A stretch of DNA of 40,523 nt, from contig CANHEE010000012.1 of NCBI GenBank assembly GCA_947459655.1, positions 1 through 40,523 of the forward strand, given 5' to 3'. The translations under genes were made by a program, and so were the position numbers. A model generated the notes under the pieces. The model saw only the letters and a list, made by a program, of their open reading frames with translations, was not told where the DNA came from and did not search any database. Shown in pieces: positions 34,430 through 40,523 of this stretch. Source of the stretch: Lewinellaceae bacterium. GTDB lineage: Bacteria; Bacteroidota; Bacteroidia; Chitinophagales; Saprospiraceae. Positions within the stretch are counted from its first letter, which is position 1, and each line of letters begins with the position of its first letter.

Positions 34430-34996
34430 TCAATCATTCAGATTGGAATTGGCTCCCGCGCCTGGCTGCTGACCCTTCCAAATGGTAATGGAATCGTCAG
34501 GTAGTTTAAAATCCATCAGAGCGTAGTATTTGACCTTGCTGATGGCAAGTTCATCGAGAATATCCACCATGTTCTTGTAGTTGGATTTTTTCATTGGCTT
34601 TATCAGTACCAGCATGGTATCCAGGGTTCCCCATCTTTGCTTTACCTTTTGCTGAACATCCTGAATTACAGGACGTACATTGGATGACTGAGAAAAGTCA
34701 ATCACCTCAACTTTAGGATCCTTCACACCTCGGTACCAGTAAAGTTTGTTGTCCTCCCCTAGTGCAATCTGCAGTACACGGGATTCCTTTACCTCCGGTG
34801 GTGGTGTTTTGTCATTAGGATCCGGTTTTGCCGGGATCGCCAGGTCCATTGCAGAAGGTTTGCTGAATGTGGTCACCAACACGAAGAAAGTAATGAGCAG
34901 GAACCCTAGATCGACCATCGGAGTCATGTCGATACGGGTGGACATCTTTTTGCCTTTGCCCTTACCGCCTTCGGAGCCTTGTGCTATTTCTGCCAT
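34430..34996 (-). CDS. exbD: ExbD/TolR family protein (second copy)
   Basis: The 188-residue protein has the ExbD pattern: a Lys-rich cytoplasmic start, RIDMTPMVDLGFLLITFFVL with the key Asp at the membrane-helix start, then a periplasmic domain (MDLAIPAKPDPNDKTPPP). The Asp is the residue that conducts protons in the ExbB/D channel. It lies 38 bases after the first exbD and 74 bases before tonB. It differs from the first copy by a longer N-terminal basic stretch and a shorter periplasmic part. Two ExbD paralogues in one operon is common in Bacteroidota, where they may mix in one motor. Confidence 0.95.
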   Translation of the reverse strand: MAEIAQGSEGGKGKGKKMSTRIDMTPMVDLGFLLITFFVLVTTFSKPSAMDLAIPAKPDPNDKTPPPEVKESRVLQIALGEDNKLYWYRGVKDPKVEVIDFSQSSNVRPVIQDVQQKVKQRWGTLDTMLVLIKPMKKSNYKNMVDILDELAISKVKYYALMDFKLPDDSITIWKGQQPGAGANSNLND

Positions 34997-35034
34997 CTGA
35001 CTGGAATATTTTTTAGATTAACAATGATTGTTTA

Positions 35035-35733
35035 TTAGTCATCACTCTTGGATGCTGTTTCCCCGCCCTTCATATTGGTGATGAGGTCAAACTTGTTTAT
35101 AGACCTATCCTTCAACGTATTGAAAATTTTCTCAACCTCAGGATACTCTGTCAGACCGTCTCCTTTGATGGCAAGACGGATGTAGTTATAGGTTGACATT
35201 TTTAACTGGCCGTCTGCCTTTTCATTGGCCAGCTCAAGATGCGCCTGACGGAAAGCTACCAGCCAGTCTCCCAACTCATTCCTTCTTACTGGGCTTTTCA
35301 ATGAATCTACCGGAATACCGGGAGTGTGCTTGCCGTCGTTGGCAATTTTCCCAGACATGATATCCGGAATCATTGGAAACGGCGCACCAAAACTCTCCGT
35401 TTTCTTGAAGGCAGCCATGATCTCCTCAGTTGCAAATTTATCCTTGTAAGAAGCATAAGGATTGGTTCTCAGCATCACCTCGAGGGCACGCTGCCTGACC
35501 ATCTGATTGTCCGTTCCCAAGTATGCTCTGCCCTCTTTATCAATCTGCATGATCATAATATCAGCATCTGCAATCTTCCGCTCTGAAACAGAGGCCGGCA
35601 TGTTGATCTCAACTGGATCCTGCGGACGGAATTTTGAGGTAAGGATAAAGAAGGTCAATAGCAAGAAGGCAACATCACACATCGCTGTCATGTCAACCAG
35701 GGTACTTTTCCTTTTTATTTTGACCTTAGGCAT
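35035..35733 (-). CDS. exbD: ExbD/TolR family protein (first copy, long)
   Basis: The 232-residue protein begins MPKVKIKRKSTLVDMTAMCD, with the ExbD membrane helix VAFLLLTFFILTSKF and the proton-channel Asp just before it. The periplasmic part (~45-232) is longer than in Escherichia coli ExbD (141 residues), with an extra segment of ~60 residues (~110-170, KKTESFGAPFPMIPDIM) that is not recognised. It lies 118 bases after exbB and 38 before the second exbD. Part of the inner-membrane ExbB/ExbD/TonB motor that uses the proton gradient. Confidence 0.93.
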   Translation of the reverse strand: MPKVKIKRKSTLVDMTAMCDVAFLLLTFFILTSKFRPQDPVEINMPASVSERKIADADIMIMQIDKEGRAYLGTDNQMVRQRALEVMLRTNPYASYKDKFATEEIMAAFKKTESFGAPFPMIPDIMSGKIANDGKHTPGIPVDSLKSPVRRNELGDWLVAFRQAHLELANEKADGQLKMSTYNYIRLAIKGDGLTEYPEVEKIFNTLKDRSINKFDLITNMKGGETASKSDD

Positions 35734-35851
35734 AATATTTTTGCAATTAGTGTCGAATTATCCGACGACTGAATATTTTAGTTCAAGATGCAGCGTTTGG
35801 GATAATTGCATAAAAAATGAAAAAATTACAGATAATTTTCAGAAGCCTGTC

Positions 35852-36673
35852 TTAGCTTTTGTGCTTGGCAGCAAAAGTAGATGCGATTGAAAATCCTGCT
35901 TCGTCAATGGCATAGGTCATCCCATCGATACGAGTGGTAAAATAATTGTACATGATCATCGCAACAACTGATGTAGCAATACCCAACGCCGTGTTAATCA
36001 AAGCTTCGGAGATACCGGTAGACAAGGCAACCGCATCAGGAGAACCCGCAGTTGCAAGCGCAGAGAACGCCTTGATCATACCAAGTACTGTTCCCAAGAG
36101 CGCTGTAAGTGTACCTACCGAAGTCAGTGTAGCCAAAATCGGAAGGTTTCTCTCCAACATAGGCAGTTCAAGAGATGTAGCCTCTTCAACTTCCTGGCGA
36201 ATCGCCATTACTTTCTGCTCCTTGTCCATTCCACTTTCACCTTCCATTTCCTTGTACTTGTTTAGAACAGCACGGATCACGTTTGCAACTGAACCCTTCT
36301 GTTTGTCGCACTCAGCGATGGCACCGCTCACATTGCCGGACTCCAGATTGAATTTGATTTTTCTCACAAAATCATCCACTCTGCCGGATCCAGCTGCCTT
36401 GGAAAGTGTCAGAAAGCGCTCGATTGAAAAGATGACTACAATCATAAAAAACGCCATCAATAACGGAACGATGAAACCACCTTTGTAGACAATTCCCAAA
36501 ACATTTCCTGCAATTGGATGACCCTTCACTGGATCTCCACCTTCAAAATTGGATGGATTACCCATAATAAATTTCCAGATAACAAAACCCAAAACTAATG
36601 CTAAAGGAATAACTATTCCTGCAAAAGGGAAACCGCTTTTTTTTGCAGCAGCCGACTCGTTTGCTTGGTTCAT
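35852..36673 (-). CDS. exbB: ExbB/TolQ/MotA family proton-channel protein
   Basis: The 273-residue protein has an extra N-terminal helix (FAGIVIPLALVLGFVIWKF), then the ExbB core: helix VPLLMAFFMIVVIFSIERFL, a cytoplasmic loop (~100-165), and two helices in TLTSVGTLTALLGTVLGMIK and ISEALINTALGIATSVVAMI. ExbB pentamers surround ExbD and gate proton flow for TonB. It is the first gene of the exb-tonB operon. A minus-strand -7 element (36849-36856) lies ~175 bases above its start, in a long AT-rich leader. Motors of this type also power gliding/T9SS (GldL/M), but the motifs here fit ExbB rather than GldL. Confidence 0.95.
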   Translation of the reverse strand: MNQANESAAAKKSGFPFAGIVIPLALVLGFVIWKFIMGNPSNFEGGDPVKGHPIAGNVLGIVYKGGFIVPLLMAFFMIVVIFSIERFLTLSKAAGSGRVDDFVRKIKFNLESGNVSGAIAECDKQKGSVANVIRAVLNKYKEMEGESGMDKEQKVMAIRQEVEEATSLELPMLERNLPILATLTSVGTLTALLGTVLGMIKAFSALATAGSPDAVALSTGISEALINTALGIATSVVAMIMYNYFTTRIDGMTYAIDEAGFSIASTFAAKHKS

Positions 36674-37087
36674 AAATCAACAGTTTTAAATTAAAAAAAT
36701 AAGTTAAATAATAGTTTCCGATCAAAAAATCAGCGCAATGATAGAGATATTTTCTTTACTAGAAAAGAATCAATCTATATTATTTATGAATTATTTTTCC
36801 CGAATAAAGCGTAGTTCAATACAATTAAACCGAGCCTTGAAGCAAGGGCAAAATTATCATTGCCGTACAGATATAATATTAATTTTATATTAATTCTCGT
36901 TTAGCTTTTGGACAGCATTCTACACAGGTAAACCACATCATACTGTCCCCGAAATTCATAATTTTTAAAGCCAAAACTCAAAAAAAAGACAAATGTTGTA
37001 TTTATTTGCCAAAACAATTTTCCAAACTAAAAAACCTGTCTTACCCAACACTGAGTCTAAGGAGACAATAAACCATACTTCAAGACA
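36674..37087. other. 414-base divergent region between exbB and the MORN gene
   Basis: No convincing gene is seen; the DNA is very AT-rich. On the minus strand TAATTTTG (36849-36856) fits the exbB -7 element. On the plus strand TTTATTTG (one mismatch) lies ~85 bases before the MORN ATG. A 51-codon plus-strand frame near 36739 is judged chance. Confidence 0.35.
36849..36856 (-). promoter_or_regulatory. Bacteroidota -7 element (TAatTTTG) for exbB operon
   Basis: On the minus strand TAATTTTG fits TAnnTTTG exactly, ~175 bases above the exbB ATG. No TTG is found at the -33 spacing. Confidence 0.35.
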
Positions 37088-37693
37088 ATGAAAAAGGCTA
37101 TTTTTATCGCATTATGTGCTATTGCTGTTTCCTGTCAGTCGCTCGACTATGTCAATGAGAGGGACGCGAATGGACTCAAAACTGAATATACCGTCGATAA
37201 AAAAACCAGGAAGAAAGAGGGGTATTTTAGACGCTATTTTGAAAGCGGAAGCCTAATGGAAGAAGCACAATATAAAAACAACGTGCTGAACGGGGAGCGG
37301 AAACTGTTTCTGGACAATGGAAGTTTGCAGTCTCTGGAAAACTACAGCAATGGTCTCTACAACGGCCCGTACAAAGCCTTTTTTGCCGATGGCAAACTTG
37401 AACAGGAAGGCCAGTATACCGCAAACGAAATGTCTGGCGAATGGAAAACCTACTATCCCGGTGGACAACTCAAGGAAATCGTTACCTTTGCCAATAATCT
37501 TGAAAACGGCCCGTTTAAAGAATTCTACCCCTCCGGTGTTTTAAAGGCAGAAGGAAATTACCGGGATGGCGATAAGGAAGAAGGAGAATTGAGGGAGTAT
37601 CTGGAAAATGGAAGCCTTCACAGAATTGCGAACTGCAGCAGTGGAAGGTGTACAACGACATGGAGAGCAGACACCATCCCCGAAAAAAACTGA
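37088..37693 (+). CDS. MORN-repeat (YwqK-like) lipoprotein
   Basis: The 201-residue protein starts with a lipoprotein signal MKKAIFIALCAIAVSC; the Cys after AVS is the lipid site. The rest is a chain of MORN/YwqK-type repeats of ~22 residues with the pattern G-x-L-x-x-E/Q-x-x-Y-x-N-G-x-x-x-G-P/E-x-K: FESGSLMEEAQYKNNVLNGE, NGSLQSLENYSNGLYNGPYK, DGKLEQEGQYTANEMSGEW, GQLKEIVTFANNLENGPFK, SGVLKAEGNYRDGDKEEG. Such proteins are common in Bacteroidota; some are annotated as antitoxins by homology, but nothing here shows a toxin partner. It is likely periplasmic or on the outer membrane. It ends 22 bases before the PorQ start, so the two are probably co-transcribed. Confidence 0.88.
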   Translation: MKKAIFIALCAIAVSCQSLDYVNERDANGLKTEYTVDKKTRKKEGYFRRYFESGSLMEEAQYKNNVLNGERKLFLDNGSLQSLENYSNGLYNGPYKAFFADGKLEQEGQYTANEMSGEWKTYYPGGQLKEIVTFANNLENGPFKEFYPSGVLKAEGNYRDGDKEEGELREYLENGSLHRIANCSSGRCTTTWRADTIPEKN

Positions 37694-37715
37694 CATCAAA
37701 AATAATAATCAGCGT

Positions 37716-38792
37716 TTGAGATACCTGCGAAATTACACTTTCCTTTTGTTGCTTTTATGTAGCGGATTACAGGTTGCAGCGCAAAAAAATACAGCGCATA
37801 CCGTCTTCAACTTCATCAACCACCCAAGTTCCGCGAGAATGACCGCGATGGGAGGGACACTAGTGGGCATGCACGACAAGGATGTAACCATCGCATGGTT
37901 CAATCCTGCAGTGCTGCATGAAAACATGTCCGGTCAAATAAGTTTCAATTACGACATCCTTTTCAGCGGAATCGGTTCCGGATACGTAGGTTTCGCACAG
38001 CAGATCAAGAAAACGGGCATGACTTTTCACGGTGCCGTCCAGATGATGAATTACGGCACTTTCCAGGAAACAGACCAATTTTCAAATACGCTGGGCAGCT
38101 TTAAAGGTCAGGATCTGGGCTTTGCAATCGGTGCAGCACGTACATTAAATGAGCACTGGAGCATCGGACTGAATTTCAAATACCTACACTCAGCACTCGA
38201 GCAATACTCCTCATCTGGGCTCAGCAGTGACGTGGGCGCAATGTACCATAGTAAAGCAAGAAGGTTTTCAATCGGAATCGTCGCGAGAAATGCTGGTACA
38301 CAACTGAGCACCTACACCGGAGAATCAAAGGGGAAACTGCCATTCGAACTTCAGGCAGGATTGGTAAAAAGGCTAAAACACCTCCCACTTCAATATAGCC
38401 TGACCTACAGAAACCTGGAAAGCTGGAATATCACTTATAAAGACCCGAATGCAGTAAAACAAACAGACTTTCTCGGCCAACCGCTGAAGGAAAGTCCAAA
38501 GTTCGTTCAGATCCTGGACAACTTTGGACGCCACCTTACGCTTGGAGCTGAGTTTTTGTTGGGTAAAAAAGAGAATTTCAGCATCCGACTTGGTTACAGT
38601 CACCTGCTTAAACGGGAGATGAACGTGTCACCCTACCGCAGTCTGACCGGCTTTTCATACGGCTTCGGATTCAAAGTCAAACAGTTCAAACTGGACCTCG
38701 GCAGAAGCACTACACACATGGCTGGAGCAATGACTCACTTTACGCTGTGCACACAGATGAATGAATTCAGAAAAAGAGCCGGCGCACCATAA
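37716..38792 (+). CDS. porQ: PorQ, T9SS accessory outer-membrane protein, TTG start
   Basis: The 358-residue protein starts at TTG 37716, which gives a signal peptide MRYLRNYTFLLLLLCSGLQ ending VAAQ. The frame stays open to 37608 inside the MORN gene, but that part is not signal-like, so 37608 is rejected. The mature protein fits PorQ/PorV-type barrels: FNFINHPSSARMTAMGGTLV, MHDKDVTIAWFNPAVLHENM, GYVGFAQQIKKTGMTFHGAV, MNYGTFQETDQF, FAIGAARTLNEHWSIGLNFK. PorQ is one of the proteins with PorU, PorV and PorZ that handle T9SS cargo at the surface; in Porphyromonas PorQ works with PorZ in the attachment complex. Together with SprA it points to an active T9SS. It is co-oriented with the MORN lipoprotein and converges with the aldo/keto reductase (25-base gap). 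Confidence 0.88.
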   Translation: MRYLRNYTFLLLLLCSGLQVAAQKNTAHTVFNFINHPSSARMTAMGGTLVGMHDKDVTIAWFNPAVLHENMSGQISFNYDILFSGIGSGYVGFAQQIKKTGMTFHGAVQMMNYGTFQETDQFSNTLGSFKGQDLGFAIGAARTLNEHWSIGLNFKYLHSALEQYSSSGLSSDVGAMYHSKARRFSIGIVARNAGTQLSTYTGESKGKLPFELQAGLVKRLKHLPLQYSLTYRNLESWNITYKDPNAVKQTDFLGQPLKESPKFVQILDNFGRHLTLGAEFLLGKKENFSIRLGYSHLLKREMNVSPYRSLTGFSYGFGFKVKQFKLDLGRSTTHMAGAMTHFTLCTQMNEFRKRAGAP

Positions 38793-38817
38793 CTTTGGTA
38801 TGATGTAAAGCGAATTC

Positions 38818-39801
38818 CTAGTAATCCGGTAGAACTGGTTTATTCTTAAGAACCTGGTCGATGCGGTCCATCACTTTCTGCGTCAGTCTTGGAAGGGCTT
38901 CATGCGATTTTAGGGTTTCTTCCAGTTGCTCCGGCTTGGACGCACCCAGAATAACTGTACTGACATTCGGATTCTTTAGGCACCATGCGATAGACATCAC
39001 GGGAAGCGAAAGGCCCATTTCATGGGCGAGTTTATTGAGCCTGCGGGCTTTTTCCAACCGCTCCACCGTGACCGATTTTTCCTTCAGCCAATTCATGCCT
39101 TCTATACCAAGACGAGTGCCTTCAGGAAACTGACCCAGGTACTTATCGGTCAAAACGCCCGATGCAAGAGGCGACCAGATGGTGGTTCCCAAACCGACCG
39201 TCTTAAAGATCTGCAGGAATTCTTTTTCCATCTTTCTGCGATTAAACATATTGTACTCGGGCTGCTCCATAACTGGCCCTATTAGCCTGTATTCACGGGC
39301 GATCATGTGCGCTTCCATGATTTCCTGAGCAGACCACTCTGACGTTCCCCAATACAAAACCTTACCCTGCTGGATGAGCTGATTCATCGTCCAGACGGTC
39401 TCTTCAATTGGCGTATTTTTATCCGGTCTGTGACAAAAGTAAAGATCAAGATAGTCCACCTGCAGACGCCTTAGTGCGGCTTCACAGCCCTCAACGAGAT
39501 GCTTTCGGCTGAGGCCGGTCTGGTTAGGCAACCCCGATTCATACCCAAAAAATGCTTTTGAGGAAACGATATAGCTGCTTCTGGGCCAGTTCATTTTTTT
39601 AAGAATATTACCCATCACAATTTCTGATTTGCCGCGAGCGTAAATCTCCGCGTTATCAAAAAAATTGACGCCATTGTCGTAGGCAATGGCCATGAGCCTT
39701 TCGGCGACATCATCGCCAATTTGCTTTCCGAAAGTCAACCAGCTGCCCAATGACAATGCGCTGACCTGTAATCCCGAATTTCCCAATCTTCTGTATTCCA
39801 C
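38818..39801 (-). CDS. Aldo/keto reductase, Kv-beta-like, GTG start
   Basis: The 327-residue protein has the aldo/keto reductase catalytic tetrad: Asp49 and Tyr54 in FFDNAEIYARG, Lys82 in VSSKAFFGYE, His124 in YFCHRPD. Other family marks are MEYRRLGNSGLQVSALSLG, WGTSEWSAQEI, MEQPEYNMFNRR and SVTVERLEKARRLNKLA. Its closest similarity is to the Kv-beta/AKR6 and YghZ-type group, which reduce carbonyls with NADPH. The start is GTG at 39801: the conserved MEYRRLG begins there and no ATG lies near. It stands alone on the minus strand. The in vivo substrate is unknown, as usual for this group. Confidence 0.93.
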   Translation of the reverse strand: MEYRRLGNSGLQVSALSLGSWLTFGKQIGDDVAERLMAIAYDNGVNFFDNAEIYARGKSEIVMGNILKKMNWPRSSYIVSSKAFFGYESGLPNQTGLSRKHLVEGCEAALRRLQVDYLDLYFCHRPDKNTPIEETVWTMNQLIQQGKVLYWGTSEWSAQEIMEAHMIAREYRLIGPVMEQPEYNMFNRRKMEKEFLQIFKTVGLGTTIWSPLASGVLTDKYLGQFPEGTRLGIEGMNWLKEKSVTVERLEKARRLNKLAHEMGLSLPVMSIAWCLKNPNVSTVILGASKPEQLEETLKSHEALPRLTQKVMDRIDQVLKNKPVLPDY

Positions 39802-39896
39802 CTGAAAATAATTTTTAATGAGTAATGATTATTGTTCGAAAGGCTATTCCGCCAAAAGGCCCTTTGCTTTTTTGCTTGCTCCCGGTAAGTTATTTT

Positions 39897-40523
39897 TCAA
39901 TCGCGCCAAAGGAAAGGGAAAAGCACAAATGAGAGGCTGAGCAATATCGCATCAATGGCCAGCAGAATTCCCGCATCTTTCCATTCTCCGGTATCGGTAA
40001 TCAACCCAAGCGCTCCTGATGAGTATTTTACCAGCGTCAACAGAACCGGAATGATGACCGGAAAGCTGAGAATGGCCATCAATGTGGCACTGTTCGACGC
40101 TTTTGAAGCAATGGCAGAGATGAAAGTCAGTGTAATGGCAAGTCCTGAGCCGGCCAGCAAAAGCGCCGTCAAAAAAGCAGCGTTGTCCCTTACAGGACTG
40201 CCCATGATAAAGCCCAATAGCACCCAAATCAAAAGATTAAGCAGCGAGAGCAGAATGGTATTGTAAATGATCTTTGAAAGCAGAATGGCCGTTGGATTGG
40301 CTACCTGGTAAAAGTACAATTGCCTGTAGCCGCTTTCCTGAGAGAAACTTCTTGCACCGGCATTTATGGATGCAAACAGCGCGATAATCCAGTAAAGAAC
40401 ATTCCACTCTTTGGGCTGTATTTTGACAAAACCCATGTAAACAACAAAAATCGTTGACGCAACATAGAGAAAAATACCTCCAATAGCGTACTTTTGTCTC
40501 AGTTCAAGTTTTATCTCTTTCTG
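39897..40523 (-). CDS. ccmB: Heme exporter protein CcmB, 5' end missing
   Basis: The frame is open to the window edge, so the start lies beyond base 40523; 208 residues are visible. It fits CcmB: KEIKLELRQKYAIGGIFLYV, then VVYMGF, and six helices (NVLYWIIALFASINAGARSF, ILLSKIIYNTILLSLLNLLI, LTALLLAGSGLAITLTFISA, LMAILSFPVIIPVLLTLVKY). CcmB is the membrane part of the CcmABC(D) transporter that supplies heme for cytochrome c maturation. The other ccm genes are not in the window. An internal ATG at 40436 is not the start, because the conserved N-terminus lies before it. Confidence 0.92.
   Translation of the reverse strand, partial: QKEIKLELRQKYAIGGIFLYVASTIFVVYMGFVKIQPKEWNVLYWIIALFASINAGARSFSQESGYRQLYFYQVANPTAILLSKIIYNTILLSLLNLLIWVLLGFIMGSPVRDNAAFLTALLLAGSGLAITLTFISAIASKASNSATLMAILSFPVIIPVLLTLVKYSSGALGLITDTGEWKDAGILLAIDAILLSLSFVLFPFLWRD

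Noticed and set aside
35852-36673. ExbB-like gene as GldL
   Set aside because: The three-helix TolQ/ExbB core and following ExbD/ExbD/TonB genes fit ExbB; GldL has two helices and is followed by gldM.
36739-36894. 51-codon plus-strand frame in the exbB-MORN gap
   Set aside because: Very AT-rich, no similarity or signal peptide, and it overlaps the likely exbB leader; chance frame.
37088-37693. MORN protein as antitoxin of a toxin-antitoxin pair
   Set aside because: The label comes from family naming only; no toxin-like gene is adjacent and the protein is a lipoprotein followed by porQ.

Overview
The window looks like chromosomal DNA from a free-living member of the Bacteroidota. Evidence: two type IX secretion (T9SS) components (SprA and PorQ); two proteins ending in T9SS type A sorting domains; an ECF sigma factor next to an anti-sigma-like protein; several -7 elements of the Bacteroidota form TAnnTTTG; and Bacteroidota-type versions of Lon, GcvH, SmpB, CcmB and GH20 hexosaminidase. 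I cannot fix the order or genus. I saw no rRNA, tRNA, CRISPR array, insertion sequence or phage gene.

Layout. 1-5.5 kb: the 3' end of an M43-type secreted metalloprotease with a T9SS tail, an SH3-like secreted protein, a GH20 beta-N-acetylhexosaminidase (minus), a small acidic protein (minus) and a secreted protein of unknown function. 5.5-10.9 kb (plus): a four-helix 'cytochrome B-like' membrane protein, a strong hairpin, then a tight three-gene set (MtfA/M90-like protein without its zinc histidines, TrpF-like protein without its catalytic cysteine, M20 amidohydrolase), and a HEAT-repeat/cyclophilin lipoprotein. 10.9-16.3 kb: gcvH (plus), then on the minus strand a four-gene operon (CxxC secreted protein, beta-propeller-like protein, smpB, GNAT acetyltransferase) and lon. 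16.4-21.1 kb (plus): a DUF5682 protein and a B12-binding-type radical SAM protein. 21.2-25.3 kb: a minus-strand outer-membrane protein, divergent from an ECF sigma factor and a protein that seems to join an anti-sigma-like cytoplasmic part, one inner-membrane helix, a long linker and an outer-membrane barrel; then a Reeler/choice-of-anchor-V-like T9SS cargo with the best promoter in the window. 25.4-36.7 kb (minus): sprA, preceded by an exbB-exbD-exbD-tonB operon. 37-40.5 kb: a MORN-repeat lipoprotein and porQ (plus), an aldo/keto reductase and the 3' part of ccmB (minus).

How it fits together. Envelope biology dominates: T9SS translocon (SprA), a T9SS accessory outer-membrane protein (PorQ), cargo proteins, a proton-motive-force energising complex (ExbB/D/TonB) and a probable envelope-sensing sigma system. 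The most interesting points are the sigma/trans-envelope anti-sigma pair, the adjacent pair of apparent pseudoenzymes at 6.1-7.5 kb, and a long charged insertion in SprA. Five genes probably use GTG or TTG starts, which changes their annotated 5' ends.
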